64,000 nucleotides of DNA from CAWIKY01 sp963836905. Its GTDB lineage: Bacteria > Pseudomonadota > Alphaproteobacteria > Caulobacterales > Hyphomonadaceae. Location: assembly GCA_963836905.1 (NCBI GenBank), contig CAWIKY010000004.1:265953-329952 (forward strand). Reading direction: 5' to 3'. The notes beneath the pieces are model-generated. The model ran no database searches. It was not told the DNA's origin and saw nothing but the letters and a program-made list of their open reading frames with translations. The translations under genes were made by a program, and so were the position numbers. Positions within the stretch are counted from its first letter, which is position 1. The number at the start of each line of letters is the position of its first letter. Positions 7,764-14,585 of this stretch are shown here, in pieces.

Positions 7764-8591
7764 CTACAGCGTTGCCGAATGCTCCAGTTCCACGGCGCCG
7801 GTCATGATGATCCTGTCCTCGTCATTCCACAGAATGTCGAGCTCGCCGCCATCCAGCACCAAGACTGCATGCCGGTCGGCCTTTTGAAGACGCGCGGCGC
7901 ATACAAGCGCGGCGCAGGCGCCCGTGCCGCAGGCTTGCGTCAGCCCGGCGCCGCGTTCCCAGACACGTAGCCGGATACGATCTGGCGCAATTATTTGCGC
8001 AAAGCCGGCATTCACCGCTTCCGGAAACAGGGGATAGCCTTCCACCAGAGGGCCGACTGCCTCGATATCTATGGCGTCGATATCCGGCACGAAGAACACC
8101 GCATGTGGATTGCCGACATTCACGCAGGCCGGACGGGACAGATAAGGCGCATCCATCGGCCCGATCTTCAAGTCGACACCGCGCGTATCCATCGGCTCGG
8201 AAAGCGGAATGTCCTGCCAACCGAACTTCGGAACGCCCATATCCACGGAAATGCTGGCAGGTCCGGTTTGCCGCGCAAGAAGCTGTCCGGCGACGGTGTC
8301 TATTCTGACCTCGTCCCGGCCTGCATGGGTCTCATCGCGAAACAGCAGCCAGCCAACGCAACGGGTGGCATTTCCGCAAGCGGAAACCTCGCTTCCGTCA
8401 CGGTTCCAGATGCGCATGAACACGTCCGCGTCTGCGCCGTTTTCCATGACGATGATCTGATCCAGAGGATGGCCTGCGGGGCCGGTGGCGGCGATCGCGC
8501 GGATTTTTTCCGGTCCTGGGTCGAAACGGCCACCGCGCGCATCGAAGATCGCAAACCGGTTGCTGCACCCGTTCATGTAGTGAACCTGCAT
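7764..8591 (-). CDS. dapF: Diaminopimelate epimerase
   Basis: A 275-residue enzyme that converts LL- to meso-diaminopimelate for lysine and peptidoglycan synthesis. Both catalytic cysteines are in place: C72 in SACGNATRC and C221 in TQACGTGACAA. The start at 8591 is chosen because the frame upstream (to 8726) runs into repeat DNA and family members begin near here. Two motifs differ from the usual form: the N-terminal GLGNDF is GCSNRF, keeping Asn and Phe but replacing Asp by Arg, and the usual CGNG is CGNA. The pattern otherwise holds along the whole length. Confidence 0.92.
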   Translation of the reverse strand: MQVHYMNGCSNRFAIFDARGGRFDPGPEKIRAIAATGPAGHPLDQIIVMENGADADVFMRIWNRDGSEVSACGNATRCVGWLLFRDETHAGRDEVRIDTVAGQLLARQTGPASISVDMGVPKFGWQDIPLSEPMDTRGVDLKIGPMDAPYLSRPACVNVGNPHAVFFVPDIDAIDIEAVGPLVEGYPLFPEAVNAGFAQIIAPDRIRLRVWERGAGLTQACGTGACAALVCAARLQKADRHAVLVLDGGELDILWNDEDRIIMTGAVELEHSATL

Positions 8592-8716
8592 GACCTCGCA
8601 CTCCCCATCGCCGACACTACAGCCGCCCTCAGCCGGACTGTACCGGCTCTCCCCGTTTCGCGCCAATCCTTGCAAGTTCGGGGCCGTGGCGGGGCGGTTG
8701 GGAAGGCGGGAGGTAA

Positions 8717-9513
8717 CCTTGTCCACTATCCCCGTGAAGACGGGGATCTGTCAAAGATGGATACAGACTCCCGCCTGCGCGGGAGAGAAGGCTAAAGTGT
8801 TTTGATACCGGGCCCGAACGAGCTCTCACACTGAGCGTGTCGACGTGCGGGAGCGGGACGGCGCTCCCGTCTCTCCAAAGGCTGCCCCGGATCATCGCTT
8901 CGCTCGTCCGGGGAGGCGTTCGAGAGGGCTAACTTCATCTCACGCACTATCCCCGTGAAAACGGGGATCTGTCGCAGGCCGTTACAGACTCCGCCTGCGC
9001 GGGAGAGAAGGCTAAAGTGTTTTGATACCGGGCCCGAACGAGCTCTCACACTGAGCGTGTCGAAGTGCGGGAGCGAGACACAGGCCTGAGCACGTTCAAA
9101 AAGCTACCCCGGATATTGCTTCGCAATTCCGGGGAGGCGGCAGTGAGCTGCGCGATTCCGGAGAGGCGGTTGAGAGGGCTGACGTCACCTCGCCCAATAT
9201 CCCCGTGAAGACGGGGATCTGTCACAGGCGGATACAGGCTCCCGCCTGCGCGGGAGACAAGGTGGAAGGGCTTTGGAACCGAGCGCGAACGAACTCTCAC
9301 ACTGAGCGTGTCGAAGTGCGGGAGCGGGACACAGGCCTGAGCAGGTTCACAAAGCTACCCCGGATATTGCTTCGCAATTCCGGGGAGGCGGCAGTGAGCT
9401 GCGCGATTCCTGAGAGGCGGCTGAGAAGACGTGACGTCATCTCACCCACTATCCCCGTGCAGACGGGGATCTGTTATAGATAGATACAGGCTCCCGCCTG
9501 CGCGGGAGACACG
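8717..9513. repeat. Tandem array of 221-252-bp composite hairpin repeats
   Basis: This gene-free stretch (8592-9550) holds three full units starting at 8725, 8946 and 9196 and a partial fourth at 9448. Each unit has, in order: ATCCCC-8 bases-GGGGAT; about 20 bases later CTCCCG-CCTGCG-CGGGAG (one base short in unit 2); the motif CTGAGCGTGTCGAAGTGCGG; and a third hairpin CCCCGG...CCGGGG around TTGCTTCGCAA. The first two arms resemble the ATTCCC-N8-GGGAAT type of dispersed repeat known from Neisseria (dRS3) and other proteobacteria. Unit spacing rises from 221 to 250 and 252. Open frames here are short and repeat the same peptide, so none is called. Confidence 0.85.
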
Positions 9514-9550
9514 GTGGTGTGTCACCCGGACGAACGGAACGACACAATTT

Positions 9551-9811
9551 TCAGCGATAGACATCCCGGCGGTGTCCGATCTGCACAACGAGAACACGGA
9601 CCTGATCGTCTTCTATACTGGCGATGAGGCGATAGTCTCCGACACGATAGCGCCAGAGGTTGCTTCCTTTGAGAGCTTTGCCGAGTTGTCGTGGGTTGTC
9701 TGAACGCTCCAGCCTGTCCCTGAGAAACTTGATGATCCGCCGGGCATCCGCGGTGCCGATTTTTGAAAGCTGCCGGACGGCGGTGTCTGCCAGTTCAACC
9801 CGCCAGACCAA
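9551..9811 (-). CDS. RelE/ParE-family toxin
   Basis: An 86-residue toxin of the RelE/ParE superfamily: VWRVELADTAVRQLSKIG, a basic helix pair with RIIKFLRDRL, then LGKALKG..LWRYRVGDYRLIASIEDDQVRVLVVQIGHRRDVY. The last segment is the family's core sheet. The start is taken as the TTG at 9811, which follows GAGGTGGAG and gives the usual MVWRVEL N-terminus; the ATG at 9829 would add six residues and has no ribosome site. It overlaps the antitoxin gene by 17 bases, so the two are translationally coupled. RelE-type toxins cut mRNA on the ribosome and ParE types poison gyrase; which applies is unclear, though RelE seems likelier. Confidence 0.85.
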   Translation of the reverse strand: MVWRVELADTAVRQLSKIGTADARRIIKFLRDRLERSDNPRQLGKALKGSNLWRYRVGDYRLIASIEDDQVRVLVVQIGHRRDVYR

Positions 9812-10028
9812 GTTCGCGCTCCACCTCATCGAGCGTTCGCGCGGTCTCCTGACCGGTCCGAACCCGCTCAAGCACCTGCTCTGCGAGGTAGATATCCTCG
9901 AGCGTGTCGAGATGGGCTTCGATGGCTTCGCGTATGTAGTAGGTGGCCGTCCGGCCCGTCCGGGATGACAGCGCTTTCAACCGGTCATAAGTTTCATCGG
10001 GAAGTCTTACGGCAGCCTGCTTGGTCAT
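9795..10028 (-). CDS. RHH-type antitoxin (RelB-like)
   Basis: A 77-residue antitoxin. The N-terminal half is a ribbon-helix-helix domain (TKQAAVRLPDETYDRLKALSSRTGRTATYYIREAI), and the C-terminal half (EDIYLAEQVLERVRTG...TLDEVERELG) is the usual toxin-binding helix. The start at 10028 has an excellent ribosome site, AGGAGGTGATC; the frame extending to 10109 is not needed. It lies directly upstream of the toxin and probably represses the operon through the palindrome at 10045-10060. Confidence 0.87.
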   Translation of the reverse strand: MTKQAAVRLPDETYDRLKALSSRTGRTATYYIREAIEAHLDTLEDIYLAEQVLERVRTGQETARTLDEVERELGLAG

Positions 10029-10044
10029 GATCACCTCCTGTAAG

Positions 10045-10060
10045 GGTATACATGTAAACC
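10045..10060. promoter_or_regulatory. Probable operator of the toxin-antitoxin operon
   Basis: GGTATACATGTAAACC is a 16-base palindrome with a single mismatched pair (14 of 16 bases match), 17 bases upstream of the antitoxin start. RHH antitoxins usually bind short palindromes of this kind over their own promoter. Its AT-rich core differs from the GC-rich surroundings. Confidence 0.5.
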
Positions 10061-10110
10061 AAATAGAGGAGGCTTGAAAGCGTCGTGCTGTGGCGCGCGA
10101 CCGGTTCAAC

Positions 10111-10190
10111 TAGCGTCACCTCACGCCCTATCCCCGTGAAGACGGGGATCTGTCGAAGGCAGATAAAGGCTCCCGCCTGCGCGGAAGAAA
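10111..10190. repeat. Detached repeat unit beyond the toxin-antitoxin pair
   Basis: A fifth, partial unit of the array at 8.7-9.5 kb in the same orientation. It keeps the lead-in TAGCGTCACCTCACGCCCT, the ATCCCC-N8-GGGGAT hairpin and a CTCCCGCCTGCGCGGAAG hairpin with one arm mutated, then diverges. Together with unit 4 it brackets the toxin-antitoxin genes. The remaining 148 bases up to the S9 peptidase start show no further repeat; a weak TTGCGT / TATCTT promoter-like pair lies at 10276-10303. Confidence 0.7.
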
Positions 10191-10338
10191 AATGCGCTGC
10201 ACCTCCCTGGTGAAGCCGGAGAGTGGGCGAACGCTAAGGAACAACCGGCATAAGGTCTGAAAGCCGCCCCCACCTTTGCGTCATCCGGTTTCGCGCCTAT
10301 CTTTCTCCCATACAAAATATCTCCGGGAAGGAATTTTC

Positions 10339-12690
10339 ATGAACAGACTGTCTTGCGCCGCAGCTGCGCTTGCCTTTGCAGCCATGCCCGCTCTTGCACA
10401 GGAGGCCAGCGACATGACCGACACATCCGCGACCGCTGCAGACGCCATCGAGGCACAGGCGGAAACCGGTGAGCCTGCACCGGTCCCGACGCCGCCCATC
10501 GTGCCTTCAGAGGCAGCGCAGGCAAACAACGGCCCCGCCATGACGCTGACGCAGCAGGCCGCCTCTGAAGATCCCTACATCTGGATGGAAGAGGTCGAGG
10601 GCGAAAAGGCGCTGGCCTGGGTCCGCGAACAGAATGAGCGCTCCCTCGAGCTTCTTCAGTCCGACCCGCGCTATGACGATCTGAAGGCGGCCGCGCTCGA
10701 CATCGTCAATTCCAACGAACGCATTCCCTACGGCTCGATCCGCAACGGCAAGGTCTACAATTTCTGGCAGGACGAGACCAATGTGCGCGGTCTCTGGCGC
10801 AGGACGTCGCTGGAAAGCTACGCAACCGAGACACCCGAATGGGAAACCGTTCTCGACTTCGACAAGCTCGCTGCCGACGAGGACAAGAACTGGGTGTTCA
10901 AGGGGTCCGACTGTTTCGCCGAAACCGGGGAAAGCAATTATACCTGCATGGTCACCTTGTCCGATGGAGGCAAGGACGCTGCGGTTCAGCGCGAGTTCGA
11001 TCTGACGACAAAGACTTTCGTCGAAGGCGGCTTCACCCTGCCCGAAGCCAAGTCCGGCACGACATGGCTGGACCGCGATACGCTTCTGGTCGGGACCGAC
11101 TGGAACAGCGACGGCTCGACGCTGACCGAAAGCGGCTATCCATCGGTGGTCAAGCGCTGGACGCGCGGCACCCCGCTGGAAAGCGCCGAGACGCTATATA
11201 CCGCAGACAAGACCGACGTTGGCCTCTGGCCGTTCACGCTGGAACTGGATGACGGGTCGCGGATCGCAGGCGCAGTCGAAAGCGATACCTTCTTCACCTC
11301 GACCTATTGGTGGTTCCCGGAAGGCGAGGCGGATCCCGTCAAGCTTCCGGTCCCGCCCAAGGCTACGCCTCAGGGCATCTACAAGGGCCAGCTTCTTCTG
11401 ACGCTGGAGCAGGACTGGTCCCCGGACGGGCAGGACGTATCGTTCAAATCGGGCGATCTGATTGCCTTCGAAATGGCCGCTTTTATGGAGAGCCGCGCCC
11501 TTCCCCCGGTCGCTCTGGTGTTCCAGCCGAACGAGAAGCAGGCCGTGGGCGGTGTTTCCATCTCCAGGGATGCAGCCCTTCTGTCGATTTCAGACAATGT
11601 GCGCGGACGCATCCTGACGCTGGCCCCGGGAGAGGACGGCTGGTCGACCACGCCGGTCGACCTGCCGCAGAACGGATCGGTCGGCATCGCCTTTGCCGAC
11701 AAGGACGAAGAGACCGTCTTCATCAACTATGAAGGCTATCTGACGCCGGACTCGCTGCTGAGATACATGCCGGCCGCTGGCGAGGTCGAAACGCTGAAGA
11801 CATTGCCGGCCAAGTTCGACGCCGAAGGTCTGACGGTGCAGCAGTTTGAAGCGACCTCGAAAGACGGGACCAAAATTCCGTACTTCGTCGTTCATCGCGA
11901 TGACATCGAGTTGAACGGTGAAACGCCGACGCTGCTTTACGGCTATGGCGGTTTCCAGATTTCCCTCACGCCAGGATATTCCGCGCTCAATGGCAAGATG
12001 TGGATGGAGAAAGGCGGCGCCTATGTCGTCGCAAACATTCGCGGCGGCGGCGAGTTCGGCCCGGAATGGCATCAGGCCGGTCTCAAGACCAAGCGTCAGG
12101 TGGTGTATGATGATTTCATCGCTGTCGGCGAGGACCTGATTGACCGGGGCATCACGTCGACACCGCGTCTCGGCATCATGGGCGGCTCGAATGGCGGTCT
12201 CTTGATGGGCGTCATGCTGACCCAGCGACCTGACCTCTGGAACGCCGTTGTCGTGCAGGTGCCGCTGCTCGACATGCTGCGCTATCATCTGCTGCTCGCA
12301 GGCGCATCCTGGGTCGATGAGTATGGTTCACCAGACATCGCTGAAGAGCGTGCCTGGCTCGAAACCATGTCGCCCTATGCCAATTTCGACGCTGATGCGG
12401 ACTATCCGACACCGTTCTTCGTGACATCCACGAAGGATGACCGTGTCCACCCCGCCCATGCGCGCAAGATGGCCAAACTGTTCCAGGCCGCAGACAAGCC
12501 GTTTCTCTATTACGAGAACATTGACGGCGGACATTCGGCGGCGGCGAACTTGCAGGAGACCGCCAAGCGCAAGGCACTGGAGTTCACCTATCTGATGCGT
12601 CAGTTGATGGATGACCCGGCAGCGGCAGCGGCAGACGCGGTGGATGCGGGCGAAGCTGCTCCGGACATGCAGGAACCGGCAACTGAGTAG
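10339..12690 (+). CDS. Secreted prolyl oligopeptidase-family serine peptidase (S9A)
   Basis: A 783-residue exported peptidase. A signal peptide (MNRLSCAAAALAFAAMPALA-QE) and a low-complexity Thr/Ala/Pro linker precede DPYIWMEEVEGEKALAWVREQN, the typical S9A entry. A beta-propeller region follows, then the alpha/beta hydrolase domain with the triad Ser617 (MGGSNGGLL), Asp700 or 701 (TKDDRVHPAH) and His732 (GGHSAA). The start at 10339 follows AAGGA and replaces an upstream frame start at 10276. It probably cleaves short proline-containing peptides in the periplasm. A 30-residue Ala/Glu-rich tail is unusual. Confidence 0.92.
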   Translation: MNRLSCAAAALAFAAMPALAQEASDMTDTSATAADAIEAQAETGEPAPVPTPPIVPSEAAQANNGPAMTLTQQAASEDPYIWMEEVEGEKALAWVREQNERSLELLQSDPRYDDLKAAALDIVNSNERIPYGSIRNGKVYNFWQDETNVRGLWRRTSLESYATETPEWETVLDFDKLAADEDKNWVFKGSDCFAETGESNYTCMVTLSDGGKDAAVQREFDLTTKTFVEGGFTLPEAKSGTTWLDRDTLLVGTDWNSDGSTLTESGYPSVVKRWTRGTPLESAETLYTADKTDVGLWPFTLELDDGSRIAGAVESDTFFTSTYWWFPEGEADPVKLPVPPKATPQGIYKGQLLLTLEQDWSPDGQDVSFKSGDLIAFEMAAFMESRALPPVALVFQPNEKQAVGGVSISRDAALLSISDNVRGRILTLAPGEDGWSTTPVDLPQNGSVGIAFADKDEETVFINYEGYLTPDSLLRYMPAAGEVETLKTLPAKFDAEGLTVQQFEATSKDGTKIPYFVVHRDDIELNGETPTLLYGYGGFQISLTPGYSALNGKMWMEKGGAYVVANIRGGGEFGPEWHQAGLKTKRQVVYDDFIAVGEDLIDRGITSTPRLGIMGGSNGGLLMGVMLTQRPDLWNAVVVQVPLLDMLRYHLLLAGASWVDEYGSPDIAEERAWLETMSPYANFDADADYPTPFFVTSTKDDRVHPAHARKMAKLFQAADKPFLYYENIDGGHSAAANLQETAKRKALEFTYLMRQLMDDPAAAAADAVDAGEAAPDMQEPATE

Positions 12691-12730
12691 CCCGTTGCGC
12701 AGGCAGTATATCGAAGGCATGGAGCCAGAC

Positions 12731-13033
12731 ATGATCAGAATTCTTATGGTCGCCGGGCTCCTTGCTCTGACATTGACGGCCTGCGCCCCGCCGGAGCGCG
12801 ACATCGTTCAGGCGGCCTGCGTCGAGGATAGCGGCATGACCGGTGTTTGCGACTGCGTTGCCGATGCGTTCATGGAACAGGCGCCCGAAAATGTACGCGC
12901 GCCGGTCATCGCTTCGCTTCGCGACGGAGAGACCCTCGCAAATTCGTTTGCCAATCTCACACCTGCGGACACGATCGCGATGATGCCGTTTCTGGCGACT
13001 GCCGCAGCCTGTCAGCCCGCCTCCGAAAATTGA
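12731..13033 (+). CDS. Small lipoprotein of unknown function
   Basis: A 100-residue protein with a lipobox, MIRILMVAGLLALTLTAC, so it is exported and acylated at that Cys. The start at 12731 follows GGAG by six bases; the ATG at 12719 lies too close to its own AAGG. The mature part has five further cysteines (QAACVE, GVCDCVADAF, AAACQP) and is helical, resembling the pattern of small alphaproteobacterial proteins that hold a CxC pair. It follows the S9 peptidase by 40 bases, so co-transcription is likely. No function can be named. Confidence 0.7.
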   Translation: MIRILMVAGLLALTLTACAPPERDIVQAACVEDSGMTGVCDCVADAFMEQAPENVRAPVIASLRDGETLANSFANLTPADTIAMMPFLATAAACQPASEN

Positions 13034-13107
13034 CCGCGACCGGTGCTAGCTGATTGACGCGGCACGGTTCCAGCGTGGATATGTCGTCGGCGCGCAGGAG
13101 GCGGTTC

Positions 13108-14211
13108 ATGGACAATTCAGCGAAGACCGGCATCTGGATTATAGCGACCGGCGTTATCGTCGCTTTGCTGTATTTTGGTCGCGATATTCTGGCTCCACTC
13201 GCCATTGCCATATTTCTCTGGCTGGTGATGGAAAGTTTCTCCAAGACCATTGATCGCGCCATACCGAAGCTGCCCGGCTGGGCAGCGCGCACGATAGGGA
13301 TTCTGCTCGTCGTCCTGATCTTCGGGCTGGTAATTGTCATGCTCGCGCGCGGGATCGAACAGATCGGTGACCGCGCAGGCGTCTACGAAGAGCAGATCAA
13401 CGAAATCATCAGGGCTGCCTACGGTGTCATTGGTCTGCCCGATGCGCCAACGCTTTCATCCATCATATTCGGAGAGACTGGTCAGCGTTTTATCGGCGTT
13501 CTGGCATCTACGACGCGCGAGCTTTCCGAAAACCTCATTCTGGTGCTGATCTACGTGGCGTTCCTGTTTCTGGCATCGTCGAGCTGGGGGCTGAAATTCG
13601 ATGCCATCTTCAAGAAGGACCACAGCCGCGAAACCGCTCGTGTCGTGAGCATGGATGCCCGCCACGGTATCGAATCCTATCTCTGGACCCAAACGCTCAT
13701 ATCGGCACTGACCACGGTGCTGACCTATGTCACCCTGCTGATCCTCGGTGTCGAGAACGCGATCTTTCTCTCGGTTCTAATCTTCGTCCTGAACTATATT
13801 CCGACCATTGGTTCGATCGTCGCCGCTTTCGTGCCACTTCTCTTCGCCATCGTTCAGCCTGACTGGCCGGGCTGGATGCCGGACAGCGTCTATATCAACG
13901 CGTTCATCGTCTTCGGCGCCGTCAGCTTCTGGCAGTTCGTGATCGGCAATTTCCTGCAGCCGCGGATGATGGGAGACAGTCTCAATCTGTCCGCATTGGT
14001 CGTGTTGATCTCGCTGGCGGTCTGGGGCGCGCTCTGGGGCATTGCTGGCATGTTTCTGTCAGCACCGCTGACGGTCCTTCTGATGATCCTCTTCAACCAG
14101 ATGCATGAGACACGCTGGCTCGCTGTTCTGCTCTCGGCGGACGGCAAACCCGGGTTTCGCGGGCCGGGCGTACGTAAAGACGTTGAAAATCCAAAGTCTG
14201 CGACAGAATGA
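13108..14211 (+). CDS. AI-2E transporter family protein (TqsA/PerM)
   Basis: A 367-residue membrane protein of the AI-2E/UPF0118 family with seven to eight membrane helices: one after residue 10, one near 30, one at about 60-80, and the rest in the second half. The family segments LNYIPTIGSIVAAFVPLLFA and FLQPRMMGDSLNLSALVVLISLAVWGALWGIAG are present. Some members export AI-2, others are Na+/H+ antiporters, so the substrate is open. The ATG at 13108 follows AGGAGG with good spacing, so the open frame from 13054 is trimmed. Confidence 0.88.
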   Translation: MDNSAKTGIWIIATGVIVALLYFGRDILAPLAIAIFLWLVMESFSKTIDRAIPKLPGWAARTIGILLVVLIFGLVIVMLARGIEQIGDRAGVYEEQINEIIRAAYGVIGLPDAPTLSSIIFGETGQRFIGVLASTTRELSENLILVLIYVAFLFLASSSWGLKFDAIFKKDHSRETARVVSMDARHGIESYLWTQTLISALTTVLTYVTLLILGVENAIFLSVLIFVLNYIPTIGSIVAAFVPLLFAIVQPDWPGWMPDSVYINAFIVFGAVSFWQFVIGNFLQPRMMGDSLNLSALVVLISLAVWGALWGIAGMFLSAPLTVLLMILFNQMHETRWLAVLLSADGKPGFRGPGVRKDVENPKSATE

Positions 14212-14228
14212 CCACTCTGACAAAAAAA

Positions 14229-14240
14229 TGAACATGTTCA
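14229..14240. promoter_or_regulatory. 12-bp palindrome TGAACATGTTCA
   Basis: A perfect palindrome 17 bases past the AI-2E gene stop, in the 374-base gap before the glutamate dehydrogenase. It could be an operator; it does not fit the alphaproteobacterial LexA site (GTTC-N7-GTTC). No other copy was noticed. Confidence 0.3.
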
Positions 14241-14348
14241 GTTGCTTCTGGGGCCGGTCGCCCGCAATGCGAATTCGCATGACAGCAATGTAACCGTTTG
14301 CGCGAAATCTGCCCTTCACAAACGTCTGCGGGTGGCTCATATGCGCCG

Positions 14349-14481
14349 CTCTCTCGCAAGAGAGTGGCTACGGCCTTCGGGTCCTTCGCGTGCGTCCCCC
14401 CACCCAGCCTGCGATACGATCCGAAAGACCCGTCAGATGCTTGCATCTGACGGGTCGGCCGTAGTTACCCCGCCATGGGGT
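14349..14481 (+). ncRNA. Candidate structured RNA (hairpin, three-way junction, hairpin) before the glutamate dehydrogenase
   Basis: The gap 14212-14585 has no gene but holds a compact fold. P1 pairs 14364-14375 with 14457-14468 (12 bp, two G-U). P2 pairs 14376-14383 with 14418-14425 (8 bp, one G-U). P3 is a perfect 14-base inverted repeat, 14427-14440 with 14443-14456. The helices abut with only one free base (14426), as in a stacked three-way junction. P0 (CTCTCT-CGCA-AGAGAG, 14349-14364) and P4 (ACCCC-GCCAT-GGGGT, 14467-14481) flank it and each share an edge base or two with P1. A T-rich stretch follows. It could be a leader of the downstream gene or a free small RNA. No known riboswitch consensus was recognised. 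Confidence 0.5.
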
Positions 14482-14585
14482 CTTCTTATGTTTCCGTCTT
14501 CACAAATCATCCGTCACGACATAGCCATAAGTCAGCGGTAAGCATGAATGCATGCGACCGGTTGGTTTAGGGAAGGCCAGGCAGT

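Noticed and set aside
8629..9300. Several overlapping minus-strand ORFs with repeated peptides (FSLLSRAGG, DPRLHGD)
   Set aside because: They are translations of the repeat units in turn; each unit gives the same peptide in the same frame, and there is no ribosome site or homology.
8717..10190. CRISPR array
   Set aside because: Repeats are over 200 bases, contain several hairpins, and have no short unique spacers; no cas genes are present.
14231..14239. LexA box at GAACATGTTC
   Set aside because: The alphaproteobacterial LexA site is a direct repeat GTTC-N7-GTTC; this palindrome has the wrong form and spacing.
14349..14481. TPP, purine or hammerhead RNA
   Set aside because: The diagnostic core sequences (CTGAGA for TPP, CTGATGA...GAAA for hammerhead) are missing and the junction has almost no unpaired bases.
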